A stretch of 64,000 bases of DNA from RYN-230 sp963837335 (GTDB taxonomy: Bacteria > Actinomycetota > Actinomycetes > Streptosporangiales > Streptosporangiaceae): the NCBI GenBank assembly GCA_963837335.1, contig CAWINS010000042.1, positions 1 to 64,000 of the forward strand, written 5' to 3'. Numbering within the stretch: the first letter of the stretch is position 1; each line of letters opens with the position of its first letter. The position numbers and the translations under genes are program-made. The notes under the pieces were generated by a model that ran no database searches, was not told where the DNA came from, and was given only the letters and a program-made list of their open reading frames with translations. Shown one piece after another: positions 7,225-16,082 of the stretch.

Positions 7225-7761
7225 TCAGCCGGAGCCCGGTTCGCGGCGGCCCAGCAGGTTCATGGCCACCAGCGACAGCACCGTCCGGTCGCCGGAGTTG
7301 AGCAGTTCACCCTGGGTGCGCACCAGTCCCCGGTCGGGCTTGGAGCGTGACGGGCGGGCCTCCATGATCGTGGTGCGCAGCCGCAGCTGATCCCCGGGCC
7401 GGACCGGCGCGGGCCAGCGCAGCTCGTCGATCCCGGGCGAAGCGAGGCTGGCCACCCGGGACAGGTAATGGTCGGCGAACAGCCGCATCATCATGCTGGC
7501 CGTGTGCCAGCCGCTGGCGATCAGCCCGCCGAACGGCCCGGCTGCGGCGAACTCCGGATCGATGTGGATGGGTTGCGGGTCGAACCGCCGCGCGAACTCG
7601 AGGATCTCCGCCTCGGTGACGGTCAGGTACCCGTATTCGTAGACCGCGCCCGGCAGGTAGTCCTCGAAGTACCGGTCTTCTCGCGGGACCCGGAAGTCGC
7701 TGGTGCTCAGGGTCCGGGTGGGCGCCGGGCGGGTATCAGGCTGGGACATGAGGGCCAGCAT
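7225..7761 (-). CDS. MaoC-like (R)-specific enoyl-CoA hydratase family protein
   Basis: A 178-residue single hot-dog domain protein of the MaoC family. Key features are EILEFARRFDPQPIHIDPEFA, whose D and H form the hydratase catalytic pair, and FGGLIASGWHTASMMMRLF, the usual glycine-rich central helix region. Such proteins hydrate trans-2-enoyl thioesters or are related dehydratases. The start is either ATG 7761 or the in-frame ATG at 7749; neither has a convincing ribosome site. It is divergent from the PPOX gene at 7878. Confidence 0.88.
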   Translation of the reverse strand: MLALMSQPDTRPAPTRTLSTSDFRVPREDRYFEDYLPGAVYEYGYLTVTEAEILEFARRFDPQPIHIDPEFAAAGPFGGLIASGWHTASMMMRLFADHYLSRVASLASPGIDELRWPAPVRPGDQLRLRTTIMEARPSRSKPDRGLVRTQGELLNSGDRTVLSLVAMNLLGRREPGSG

Positions 7762-7877
7762 GGCATGCGGCGGCCGGGCCCCACGAGCGGGCGGCGCCCG
7801 ACTCCCGGGCCGCGGCCCTCCGGGGGCAGGCCCCTTCGTGGGCCGGCCTCTACGATGGGCGTCATGCCGAGGACGCC

Positions 7878-8339
7878 ATGAGCCCCCAGATAGCCACCGC
7901 CGACACCGTCGGGCGCGAGGAACTGCTCGACTTCGTCCGCAGCCGGCACCACATAGTGCTGGTCACCACGAAACGGGACGGGTCCGCCCAGCTTTCCCCG
8001 GTCACGGCGGGCCTGGACGGCGAAGGCCGGGTCGTGATCGCGACCTACCCGGAGCGGGCCAAGACCCATAACGCCCGCCGCCATCCGAAGGTCGATGTGC
8101 TGGTGCTGTCGGACGACTTCGGGGGAGCCTGGGTGCAGCTCAGCGGTACCGCCGAGGTCCTCGATCTGCCGGGGGCCCTCGAGCCGCTGGTGGAGTACTT
8201 CCGGTCGATCGCCGGCGAGCACGACGACTGGGACGAGTACCGGGCGGCCATGCAGCGCCAGGGCAAGTCGCTGATCCGGGTCACGATCGAGCGGTGGGGG
8301 CCCATCGCCACCGGCGGGTTCCCGGCGCGGCTGGCCTGA
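7878..8339 (+). CDS. PPOX-class F420-dependent oxidoreductase-like protein
   Basis: A 153-residue split-barrel protein of the pyridoxamine 5'-phosphate oxidase-like class. It has the RHHIVLVTTKRDGSAQLSPV start typical of the F420-binding actinobacterial subgroup, ATYPERAKTHNARRHPKV in the cofactor-contact region, and GGAWVQLSGTAEVLDL. F420-dependent members reduce quinones, biliverdin or other compounds. F420 specificity is inferred from family resemblance. The ATG at 7878 is taken; another ATG overlaps at 7864 in a different frame. Confidence 0.85.
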   Translation: MSPQIATADTVGREELLDFVRSRHHIVLVTTKRDGSAQLSPVTAGLDGEGRVVIATYPERAKTHNARRHPKVDVLVLSDDFGGAWVQLSGTAEVLDLPGALEPLVEYFRSIAGEHDDWDEYRAAMQRQGKSLIRVTIERWGPIATGGFPARLA

Positions 8340-8489
8340 CCCCGGTGATCCGGGCGCACTTTTCCCGGATACGGTTCACCGGAACCGGGCAAAGCGCCCT
8401 CCCCGGCGCACGTCGCGCGGGAAAGGGCACCCGGGAAAGGCCGCCGGAGACCCGATAACCCTTGGACCGCGGCGCGGTCGCTGCCTACT

Positions 8490-9257
8490 GTGCTGGGCGT
8501 GGCTGACGATCCGGAGTTCGCGAGGCTGGTCGCCGAGGGCGAGGCGGTCCCGGTGGAAGGCTGGGATTTTTCCTGGTTCGACGGGCGGGCCACCGAGGAA
8601 CGCCCGTCCTGGGGCTACGCCCGGATGATGGCCGAACGGATGGCGCGCGCCCGCGCGGCGCTCGACATCCAGACCGGAGGCGGCGAGGTGCTGGCCGGGA
8701 TCACGCATCCGCCGCCCGTCCTGGCCGCCACCGAGTCGTGGCCGCCGAACCTGCGGATAGCCCGGGAGAATCTCGCGCCCCTGGGCGGCCGGGTGGTGCA
8801 GGTCGCCGACGACGCCGGGCTGCCGTTCCCCGCGGAGTCCTTCGACCTGGTGGTGAGCAGGCACCCGGTCAAGCTGGTCTGGCCAGAGGTCACCCGCGTG
8901 CTCCGCCCGGGCGGAACCTTCTTCTCCCAGCTGGTCGGGGCGGGCTCGAACCGGGAGCTGTCCGACTTCATGATGGGTCCGCAGCCGGTCAGCCAGGCGT
9001 GGCGCCCCAGCCGGTTCCGGGCCGAGGCCGAGGTGGTCGGCCTGGTCGTCACCGACCTGCGTGACGAGGCGCTGCGGGTGGTCTTCAACGATGTCGGCGC
9101 GGTCGTGTACTTCCTGCGGAAGGTGCTCTGGACCGTGCCGGGCTTCACTGTGCAGGGATACCGGGACCGGCTCTGGCGGCTGCACGAGCAGATCCAGGCT
9201 GAGGGGCCGTTCGTGGCGCACGCCCAGCGGGTCCTGATCGAGGCTCGCAAGCCCTGA
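8490..9257 (+). CDS. Class I SAM-dependent methyltransferase
   Basis: A 255-residue methyltransferase. The N-terminus VEGWDFSWFDGRATEERPSWGY resembles small-molecule methyltransferases that begin with a WDFSW motif. The SAM-binding region is somewhat degenerate (VLAGITHPPPVLAATESWPPN in place of a clear D/E-x-G-x-G-x-G), but the post-motif segment RVLRPGGTFFSQLVG and FDLVVSRHPV are family-like. The substrate is unknown. Start is GTG 8490 or GTG 8499 in frame. It stands alone after a 150-bp GC-rich spacer. Confidence 0.82.
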   Translation: MLGVADDPEFARLVAEGEAVPVEGWDFSWFDGRATEERPSWGYARMMAERMARARAALDIQTGGGEVLAGITHPPPVLAATESWPPNLRIARENLAPLGGRVVQVADDAGLPFPAESFDLVVSRHPVKLVWPEVTRVLRPGGTFFSQLVGAGSNRELSDFMMGPQPVSQAWRPSRFRAEAEVVGLVVTDLRDEALRVVFNDVGAVVYFLRKVLWTVPGFTVQGYRDRLWRLHEQIQAEGPFVAHAQRVLIEARKP

Positions 9258-9354
9258 GGCTGGGGAAACGTCGCAGCCTGAGACGGCGTTCCACCAGGCC
9301 GTTTGTAGGATCAGCCTGACCAGTGGCGAGCGATCTATGCCGAAGGGGGCGTCC

Positions 9355-9675
9355 ATGATCTTCATTGTCGTCAAGTGGACCATCAAGCCTGAACGCAGCG
9401 GCAACTGGCTCGCCGATGTGGAGGAGTTCACTCAGGGCACCCGGTCCGAGCCGGGCAACATCTTCTTCGAGTGGTCTCGGAGCGTGGACAACCCGAACCA
9501 GTTCGTGCTGGTCGAGGCGTTCCAGGACGACGCGGCCGCGGCTCACGTGAATTCGGACCACTTCAAGAAGTTCGTGGCCTGGGCACCCGACGCCGCGGCC
9601 GACACCCCGCAGATCATCAACACCACGATCCCGGGCAGCGACTGGTCCAGGATGGCGGAAGTTACTCCACGGTAA
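9355..9675 (+). CDS. Antibiotic biosynthesis monooxygenase (ABM)-like protein
   Basis: A 106-residue ferredoxin-like alpha-beta barrel protein. FIVVKWTIKPERSGNWL opens the domain, SEPGNIFFEWSRSVDNPNQFVLVEAFQDDAAAAAH-type sequence matches the ABM/YgiN family core, and HVNSDHFKKF follows. These small dimeric proteins act as cofactor-free oxygenases or heme-degrading enzymes; the function here is unknown. ATG 9355 is the start because AAGGGGG lies five bases upstream; ATG 9337 has none. The 3' end overlaps the convergent pentapeptide gene by 14 bp. Confidence 0.85.
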   Translation: MIFIVVKWTIKPERSGNWLADVEEFTQGTRSEPGNIFFEWSRSVDNPNQFVLVEAFQDDAAAAHVNSDHFKKFVAWAPDAAADTPQIINTTIPGSDWSRMAEVTPR

Positions 9676-10303
9676 TCCCGGCATGCTCGGCGAGCAGCGG
9701 GGCCAGCTCGCTCAGCTGAGCGGTGGTGATCGTCGCCCCGCTCAGCGCGCCGGGCGTCATGATGATGCCCAGTTCCGCGCCGCGCAGGTCCACTTTGTCC
9801 AGGGTGACCTGGCTGAAGTCCGTCTCCTGGAGCTGTGAGCCGGGGAACTGGCAGCGCCGCAGGGTGGCCGCGCCGAAATCGACCTCGCGCAGCGTGCAGT
9901 CCTGGAACCTGACGTCGGTGAGGGCGGCTCCCCGGAAGTTCACCCCGTGCAGCTTGCAGCCGCGGAAGGTGACCTGGCGCAGCAGTGACCCGTGCGCGAG
10001 CACCCCGGCGGCCACCGAGCCGATGATGGTCGCGTCGATCCAGCTGCTCTCGATGAGCTCGGTCGCGGTCAGCCGCACCCCGTCCAGCCACACGTCGCTG
10101 AACCGGGCCCGGCGCAGTTGCCCGTCCTGCACGGTCACCTGGGTGAAGGCGCATTCCAGGAACCGGCTGCCTGGAGCCCGCGGCGCGTCGAAGTCCAGTT
10201 TGTCGAAGTGGGCGCCCTCGTAGTCTTCGTCGGCGGCCAGGTCGCCCTGATGCGGCGTCAGGGCGCTGGCGTAGGGCAGATCGGCCAGGCGGTCATGGGG
10301 CAC
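9662..10303 (-). CDS. Pentapeptide-repeat protein
   Basis: A 213-residue protein with the A(D/N)Lxx-type pentapeptide pattern over about residues 35-195, for example VNFRGAALTDVRFQDCTL and EVDFGAATLRRCQF. Such repeats fold as a right-handed quadrilateral beta-helix. Some members mimic DNA and protect DNA gyrase from quinolones (Qnr, MfpA), but most have no assigned role and nothing here specifies one. There is no signal peptide or membrane segment, so it is presumably cytoplasmic. It ends in overlap with the ABM gene and is divergent from the DUF2252 gene. Confidence 0.88.
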   Translation of the reverse strand: MPHDRLADLPYASALTPHQGDLAADEDYEGAHFDKLDFDAPRAPGSRFLECAFTQVTVQDGQLRRARFSDVWLDGVRLTATELIESSWIDATIIGSVAAGVLAHGSLLRQVTFRGCKLHGVNFRGAALTDVRFQDCTLREVDFGAATLRRCQFPGSQLQETDFSQVTLDKVDLRGAELGIIMTPGALSGATITTAQLSELAPLLAEHAGITVE

Positions 10304-10404
10304 CAGGCCACCCTACGGACGGGTATCCGGGTGGGCACCACGTACCCTGGGATTTGCAGGGCTCCCGGGGCGGGGGGCGCCTGGAACGTCCGGGGGGTGG
10401 ACGC

Positions 10405-11823
10405 ATGAGCAAGGTTTCGCCAGGTGTACTGTCCGAGGCCCACGAGATCCTGACGCCGGAAGAGTGGCGGCAGCTGGGCCGGGAGCGGCGCAGGTTGGTG
10501 CCGAGGTCCAGCCACGCGGAGTGGTCGCCGCCGCCGGACCGGCCCGATCCCGTCTCGATCCTCGAGGAGCAGGCCAAGAGCCGGGTGCCGGATCTGGTAC
10601 CAATCCGGCACGGCCGGATGGCCGCCTCGCCGTTCGCCTACTTCCGCGGCGCGGCGGCGCCGATGGCCTGGGACCTGGCTCATCTGCCCACCACAGACAT
10701 CCGGGTGCAGTGCTGTGGAGACGCGCACCTGCTGAACTTCGGCATGTTCGCGGCCCCGGACCGGCAGCTGGTGTTCGACGTGAACGACTTCGACGAGACG
10801 CTTCCCGCCTCGTTCGACTGGGATGTGAAGCGGCTGGCCGCCAGCGTGGCGGTCGCGGCCCGGGAGAACGGGTTCGGCATCCGCTCGATCCGGACCGCGG
10901 TCCGCCGCTGCGCGCACATGTACCGCACCGAGATGGAAAACTTCGCCCAGATGCGGTTCCTGGACATCTGGTATTCCCGGATCGACGTGGAGCAGGTCCG
11001 CCAGCTTTTCGACGCGGTCCAGTCGCCCAGGGCGGTCCGCCGACGCAACCAGGACATCCACCGGGCCTACCGGCATACCAGCGTTCAGGCGCTGGGTAAG
11101 CTCTGCCACCTGGTGGATGGCCAGTACCGGATCAGGGCGGTCCCGCCAGTGGTGGTCCGCTTCGGGGTCGAGCAGGAACCCGGCATCGCCGAGGAGCTAC
11201 GCCGGGCGATCGAGCTGTACCGGGAAACACTGCAGGTTGACCGCCGCGAGGTGCTGCGCCGGTACTACTTCGGGGATTTCGCCCGCAAGGTGGTCGGGGT
11301 CGGCTCGGTCGGCACCGAGGCGTTCGTGTTCCTGCTGCTCGGCGACCGGCCGGACGAGCCGCTGTTCCTGCAGCTCAAGGAGGCTCAGGAATCGGTGCTG
11401 GCCCCCTTCGCCGGGCCTAGCGAGTACAAGCACCAGGGCGAGCGGGTGGTTCGTGGTGAGCGGCTGATGCAGGCCGCGGCGGACCCGTTCCTCGGCTGGA
11501 CCAGCGGGCTCCAGGTGGACGGCGCCGAGCCCAAGGAGTATTACGCCCGGCAGTTGCGGGACATGAAGGGCGCGATGAACGTGCCGGCCATGGACCCGCC
11601 GCAGCTCACCTACTACGCGGGCCTGTGCGGCTGGGCGCTGGCCCGGGCGCACGCCCGGACCGGCCGGGCCACGATGATCTCCGGCTACCTCGGTTCCAGC
11701 GACCGCTTCGACCGGGCCATCGAGGAGTTCGCGGTGGCCTACTCGGAGCAGAACGAGCTGGACTACCAGCGCCTGCTGACCGCGATCGAGGCCCGGCGGC
11801 TGCCCGCGATCGAGGGACTCTGA
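10405..11823 (+). CDS. DUF2252 family protein
   Basis: A 472-residue DUF2252 protein. Family hallmarks include FAYFRGAAAPMAWDLAHLP, CCGDAHLLNFGMFAAPDR, FDVNDFDETLPASFDWDVKRLA and a C-terminal CGWALARAHARTGR. The GDxHxxNFG and NDFDE motifs resemble the catalytic loop of aminoglycoside phosphotransferase/choline kinase-like folds, so a kinase activity is conceivable, but the family has no established function. ATG 10405 is chosen for the GGGGGGTGG just upstream; the in-frame start at 10354 adds an unlikely Gly/Arg-rich leader. It converges on the ligase gene 37 bp downstream. Confidence 0.9.
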   Translation: MSKVSPGVLSEAHEILTPEEWRQLGRERRRLVPRSSHAEWSPPPDRPDPVSILEEQAKSRVPDLVPIRHGRMAASPFAYFRGAAAPMAWDLAHLPTTDIRVQCCGDAHLLNFGMFAAPDRQLVFDVNDFDETLPASFDWDVKRLAASVAVAARENGFGIRSIRTAVRRCAHMYRTEMENFAQMRFLDIWYSRIDVEQVRQLFDAVQSPRAVRRRNQDIHRAYRHTSVQALGKLCHLVDGQYRIRAVPPVVVRFGVEQEPGIAEELRRAIELYRETLQVDRREVLRRYYFGDFARKVVGVGSVGTEAFVFLLLGDRPDEPLFLQLKEAQESVLAPFAGPSEYKHQGERVVRGERLMQAAADPFLGWTSGLQVDGAEPKEYYARQLRDMKGAMNVPAMDPPQLTYYAGLCGWALARAHARTGRATMISGYLGSSDRFDRAIEEFAVAYSEQNELDYQRLLTAIEARRLPAIEGL

Positions 11824-11859
11824 GCTGGTCCGGGCCAGACCCGGTGGCACCTCTCGGTC

Positions 11860-13668
11860 TCAGCCGTCCGAAACGCGCCCCTCCCAGATGGCGCGGACCG
11901 CGTCGATCGGATCCGCCTCGGCCGCCTGCTTGTCTGGCCGGTACCGGAGGACACGGGCGAAGCGCAGCGCCAGCCCGCCCGGATACCGGGGGCTGGCCTG
12001 GACGCCGTCGAAGGCGATCTCGACCACCATCTCCGGGCGGACCCGCAGCACGCCCCGGGCGTCGGTGAGGTCACCCCCGGGATGCTGGCCAGGCGGCTCG
12101 GCGATATCGAGGAACCGCTCTGTCTGCCAGCGGAGCATCTCGTCGGTCAGGCCCTTGAACGTCTTGCCGAGCATGACGAAGCCTCCCGCCGGGTCACGGG
12201 CCCCCAGGTGCAGGTTGGACAGCCAGCCGCGGCGGCGCCCATGACCCCACTCGGCGGCCAGCACGACCAGGTCCAGGGTGTGCCGTGGCTTGACCTTGAT
12301 CCACTCGCTGCCCCGGCGGCCGGCCGCGTACGGGGCGTCCAGCGACTTCACCACCACGCCTTCATGCCCGCGGGCCACCGCGTCCGCGAAGAACGCCTCG
12401 GCCTCCGCTACCTCACCGGTCATCAGGCGCGGGACCCGGAGGTCCGCCGGGAGGACCTCGGCCATCAGCGCCTGCCGGACGCTGGCCGGCTCATCGATGA
12501 GATCCCGCCCGTCCAGGTGGAGCAGGTCGAAGAAGAACGGCGTCAGCGGGACGTCGGGAGTCGCCGGGCCTGGTGCCGCCTGGGTACCGGCCCGGCTGGC
12601 GGTGACCTGGAACGGCCGGGCCCGGCCGACCGGGTCCAGCGCGATGGCCTCACCGTCCAGGACCAGAGACTCAGCGGGACTGGCGAGCACGGCGCGGGTG
12701 ATCTCGGGCAGCCGGGGAGTGATGTCATCCAGGGTCCGGGTGAACACCCTGACCTCGCGGCCTTGCCGGTGCACCTGGATCCGGATTCCGTCGATCTTCC
12801 ACTCGACCGCGGCCGGGGACACCCGCTCGAACGCGGCCGCCACGGTTGGCGCGGAGGCGGCCAGCATCGGCCGCAAAGGCCGTCCCACCTGAAGGTGGAA
12901 GGCCCGGAGGGCCGCGAGGGCGGCCGCCGCGCCCGCGTCAGCGCCGGCCGCTGCGCTCGCGCCGGCCGGGGCCTCGGTGGCCGGGGCTTCGGTGGCCGGG
13001 CCGGCGGCGGCTTCCCGCACGCTGGTCTCATCGGGGCTGACCTGGCCAGCAGCGCCTGGCCCGCGGGCGGTGAGCGCCGCGGACAGGGCCGCCTCCGCGA
13101 CCGCGGGCAGCGAACCGCCGAGCAGGAGGGCCCGGCGTACTTCTCCGGCGGGTACCCCGGCGGCCTGCGCGACGGCCTCGACCATCACGCCTTCCAGCGC
13201 ACCCTGGTGCAGTTCGCCGGCCAGCAGCCGGGTCAGGAACGACTGCTCGGCCGGGGTCGTGCGGGCGAACAGGGCACCTAGCAGCCTGCGCCGCCCGGCC
13301 TGGGACCCAGGACCGGTGATGGCCCCTATCGCCGCGAACACGGAGTCGGTCTCGGCCAGGGTCAGCGGCTGGGGGGCCAGATCCGGGCCAGGCCTGTCGT
13401 CAGCAGCCCCCCCGTCGTCCGGCCCGCCGTCGCCCGGCCCGCCGTCGGCCGGCAGATCGGTCCGGAGCAGGCCGCCGAGCGCCGCGTAACCCACCCCGAT
13501 CTGCCGCTGGCGAAGTTCCCCGGACAGGAACGCGACCGCCACCGGAACCTCACCCGGCGACGCCCGGCGCAGCAGTCCGGCGATCTCGTTGATCTTGACC
13601 CGTCGGCCGGACGCCATCGATACCGCGTCTGACGTGCGCACCAAATCGCTGAGTAGCACACCAGGCAT
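11860..13668 (-). CDS. ATP-dependent DNA ligase (LigB-like)
   Basis: A 602-residue ATP-dependent DNA ligase of the actinobacterial LigB/archaeal-eukaryal type. It has an N-terminal DNA-binding domain (about residues 1-260), then the nucleotidyltransferase motif I EWKIDGIRIQ with adenylated Lys291, motif IIIa FFFDLLHLDG, motif IV GHEGVVVKSLDAPY and motif V EWIKVKP, followed by an OB fold ending DAVRAIWEGRVSDG. It is longer than the mycobacterial enzyme (about 507) because of two low-complexity insertions: GD-rich at about 74-95 and an Ala/Glu/Pro-rich stretch with PATEAPATEAPAG at about 220-255. It seals nicks, probably in repair alongside the essential NAD ligase (family knowledge). Confidence 0.93.
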   Translation of the reverse strand: MPGVLLSDLVRTSDAVSMASGRRVKINEIAGLLRRASPGEVPVAVAFLSGELRQRQIGVGYAALGGLLRTDLPADGGPGDGGPDDGGAADDRPGPDLAPQPLTLAETDSVFAAIGAITGPGSQAGRRRLLGALFARTTPAEQSFLTRLLAGELHQGALEGVMVEAVAQAAGVPAGEVRRALLLGGSLPAVAEAALSAALTARGPGAAGQVSPDETSVREAAAGPATEAPATEAPAGASAAAGADAGAAAALAALRAFHLQVGRPLRPMLAASAPTVAAAFERVSPAAVEWKIDGIRIQVHRQGREVRVFTRTLDDITPRLPEITRAVLASPAESLVLDGEAIALDPVGRARPFQVTASRAGTQAAPGPATPDVPLTPFFFDLLHLDGRDLIDEPASVRQALMAEVLPADLRVPRLMTGEVAEAEAFFADAVARGHEGVVVKSLDAPYAAGRRGSEWIKVKPRHTLDLVVLAAEWGHGRRRGWLSNLHLGARDPAGGFVMLGKTFKGLTDEMLRWQTERFLDIAEPPGQHPGGDLTDARGVLRVRPEMVVEIAFDGVQASPRYPGGLALRFARVLRYRPDKQAAEADPIDAVRAIWEGRVSDG

Positions 13669-13755
13669 TGTGCCCGACGCCGCTGACGCTTCCCAGTTCA
13701 GGGACGCACTCCGCGGATGAGTGGATTCAAGCCCAGATTTGTTATGGAATGCGGC

Positions 13756-13785
13756 TTGACCGGCATTGCTACCAGGCGGTAACTT
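13756..13785 (+). promoter_or_regulatory. Candidate promoter of the DUF6230 gene
   Basis: TTGACC (13756-13761) and TAACTT (13780-13785) are separated by 18 bases within a locally AT-richer stretch (13720-13800) and lie about 115 bp before the DUF6230 start. It resembles a primary sigma-factor promoter. Sequence match only. Confidence 0.45.
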
Positions 13786-13901
13786 CCATCAAATCGCTCC
13801 GCTGTGGCCTATCTCACCCGCCGCAGCCGAGACCCGACGACGGTGCCGGTACGCAACCCGCAGGCGGTCTGGCACCACGGACACCAGTGCCAGGAGCCGC
13901 C

Positions 13902-14516
13902 ATGTCCCCCTCTACCAGCACGTCTGCGGACCCCGCCGAGCCAGCCCCACAGGGCCGGGTGCGCTGGCGGCGGTTCGCCATCCTGTTCGTCCCGGCTATG
14001 GCCGCGGCCGCCGTCCTGGTCGCATTGACGACCGAGGGGGTACTCGCAGCATCCATCTCCGTGTCTGGCAGCGCCTTCGAGGTGGCATCCAGCCAGCTGA
14101 AAGGCACCGGCTTCGAGCAGTTTGGCGGAGCGGTTACCGATAGCAAGGGGAACCAGCATCCGGTAGCCATTTCCGCTATCAAGTCCGCCTCTCTCGCGAA
14201 CCTCTGCCAGAGCATCAGCGTGGGCCCGGTGACCCTGCGGATCACCGCGGGTGGCGGGGGAAACCCGGCCACGGCCAGCAACCTGATCGTCGACTCCGAC
14301 AACCTGTCCGGCGACGCGACGTTCAACAACATCGTCATCGGCCAGGACGCGGGCACGCTCAGCGAGGACCCCGGGGTCACCGGGCCGTCCGGCGGCTTCG
14401 GGCAGCAGGCCGACTCGGTCACCATCGACAACCTCCACCAGAACACCTGGCTGACCACGGCCGGTACCTTCACCCTGCCCGGCTTCAACCTCAGCTTCGG
14501 AAACGCCTGTTACTAG
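13902..14516 (+). CDS. DUF6230 family secreted/membrane-anchored protein
   Basis: A 204-residue protein with a cytoplasmic RWRR segment, one N-terminal hydrophobic helix at about residues 25-48 (signal or anchor), then a beta-rich, Ser/Thr/Asn-rich domain containing SGSAFEVASSQLKGTGFEQFG. This is the pattern of actinobacterial DUF6230 proteins, which are encoded directly before DUF6114 genes, as here. ATG 13902 is chosen because AGGAG lies six bases upstream and it precedes the RRFAILF helix; the open frame begins earlier. The stop TAG overlaps the GTG of the next gene. Function is unknown; export and a cell-surface role are inferred. Confidence 0.75.
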   Translation: MSPSTSTSADPAEPAPQGRVRWRRFAILFVPAMAAAAVLVALTTEGVLAASISVSGSAFEVASSQLKGTGFEQFGGAVTDSKGNQHPVAISAIKSASLANLCQSISVGPVTLRITAGGGGNPATASNLIVDSDNLSGDATFNNIVIGQDAGTLSEDPGVTGPSGGFGQQADSVTIDNLHQNTWLTTAGTFTLPGFNLSFGNACY

Positions 14517-15249
14517 TGGACACGTCCGAGGGCGGCACGGGCTCCGCCGGGAGCAACCCGGCGGAGCCCCGGCCCGACAACTCCCAGCCTGACGAGACGA
14601 AGACCGCCGGGGCGCCAACGGTCAGCCAGAGGCCCAGACCGCCGGGGCCCAGAGCGTCAAAACACGGGCGGCTGGGAAGCCGGCCGCCGAGGCCCGGGCC
14701 CGGGCCGCCAGCGCGTGGCAGGCGTTCCGGGCCTGGCGCCGGACCCGGCCGTTCTGGGGCGGGCTGCTGCTCCTGCTGGCTGGTATCGAACTGGTCGCCA
14801 TCCCGCTGCTGAGCGTGCTGGCTCACGGCTCGGTCAAGGTCGTCATCTACATCGGCATCGGCGGCGTGTTCGGCGTGCTGATCGGCGGCCTGCTGATGGC
14901 CTGCGGCCTGCTGATCTGGTTTCACCCGGTCCAGCGGGTCTTCTACGCGATCGCGGGGGTGCTGCTGGCCGTCGCGTCCTTTGTCGCGACCAACCTGGGC
15001 GGGTTCTTCTTCGGCATGCTGCTCGGCGTGACCGGCGCCTCGCTCAGTTTCGGCTGGACCCTGGGGCCTGGCCGGCTGGCCGGCCAGCACCGGCCCCGGC
15101 CGCGGCGGGCCGGACCTCCTTCCGAGGGACTGGGCCTGGTGCTGGACACCGAGCCGGGCGGAGAGCGTGCCGTTGACCGGGCTGAGCGCGTGTCGCGGGA
15201 GGGAGCAGGCGCGTCCGGGGCAGACCACGAGGCACGGTGGACGCCGTGA
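14516..15249 (+). CDS. DUF6114 membrane protein (one frame break)
   Basis: The conserved part (from about 14700) reads RAWRRTRPFWGGLL and then four hydrophobic segments, including LLMACGLLIWFHPVQRVFYA and FVATNLGGFFFGMLLG, which match the DUF6114 family. No start codon exists in that frame after the TGA at 14590, whereas the frame opened by GTG 14516, coupled to the DUF6230 stop, supplies an acidic N-terminus (MDTSEGG...). A single missing base near 14620-14635 would join the two. The C-terminal tail of about 50 residues is charged and probably cytoplasmic. The partner DUF6230 protein suggests a joint envelope function, not known. Confidence 0.72.
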
Positions 15250-16003
15250 CCCGGAGACTGGCCCTCGCCGTCATGCCGCTGGCCCTGGCTGCGCTGATCC
15301 TGCCCGGGCACGCGGCCAGCGCGGCGCGGCCCGCGGCCGTCACCCAGCCCGGCTGCGTCATCCCCGTTCCTGTCCTGTGCCCTTCTCCCAGTCCGACGCC
15401 GACCCCCTCGGCCAGCAGCAGTCCGGGGCCCCGTCCGCGGACCCGACCGCCTCTGCGGATCCGACGCCCTCGGCGGGTGCGCCGCCCTCCGGAAGTCCGA
15501 CCCCCGACCCCAGCCCGAGCGCGCGCGGCAGCCGGCGGAAGGCGTCCTCGGTCAAAGCCGGGGTCAGCGCCGGGCTTCAGGTCAGCGAGGCCCAGTTCAC
15601 GCTGGTCACCGGCTCGGCGTTGCTGCTCGGCGCCTCCTATAAGGGAGTGGCGCAGGTTCCCACGGCGAGCGGGAAAGCCGTGCCGATGATGGAGTTCACC
15701 ATGAACTCGCTGACCCTGGATGGCGCGCCCACGCTGACCGTCACCCAGGGCGGGGTCTCGTCGGTGACGAGCGGCTCATCGATGCAGTTCACCGGGAGCG
15801 TGGTGCTTTACGCGACGCAGTTGTCCGGTGACCTGCTCGGAGTCCCTGTGACGCTCACGCCGGGCAGCCCGCTGGCCACCATCCTGCGGCTGCTGAACTC
15901 GGTGACCCCGCTGGTCCCGCTCAAGCTCACCAACGTGACCACGAACCAGCCGTACATCTCCTCGAGCTCGCTCCAGATCCCCGGGCTCCAGGTCGCTTCC
16001 TAG
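15246..16003 (+). CDS. Secreted protein with Pro/Ser/Thr-rich linker (one frame break)
   Basis: Third gene of the DUF6230 module, its GTG 15246 overlapping the DUF6114 stop. A signal peptide (RRLALAVMPLALAALILPG, cleavage near ASA-A) is followed by a PSPTPTPSASSS linker. Here the frame breaks, near 15415-15425 in a GCAGCAGCAG run, and continues as a SADPTASADPTPSAG linker. The mature domain (about 15560-16003) is a beta-rich sequence with AQFTLVTGSALLLGASYKG and MEFTMNSLTLDG. I do not recognise a named family for it; co-localisation points to a shared envelope role. The stop codon lies in a duplicated 21-bp unit. Confidence 0.65.
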
Positions 16004-16029
16004 ACGTGCCAGGTCGCTTCCTAGGCGTG
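15988..16029. repeat. 21-bp tandem duplication across a stop codon
   Basis: Two copies of CCAGGTCGCTTCCTAG(A/G)CGTG at 15988-16008 and 16009-16029 with one difference. The first copy carries the TAG stop of the secreted-protein gene, so the second holds a spare in-frame TAG. Confidence 0.85.
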
Positions 16030-16032
16030 CAA

Positions 16033-16067
16033 GTAGCGGGTGGCCCGTCTCACTGGCCACCCGCTAC
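16033..16067. terminator. Strong bidirectional hairpin
   Basis: A perfect 13-bp stem, GTAGCGGGTGGCC (16033-16045) with GGCCACCCGCTAC (16055-16067), nine-base loop, between the convergent secreted-protein and DUF5324-like genes. No T tract follows, as is common for actinobacterial terminators. Confidence 0.75.
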
Positions 16068-16082
16068 CCGTCACGAATCAGG

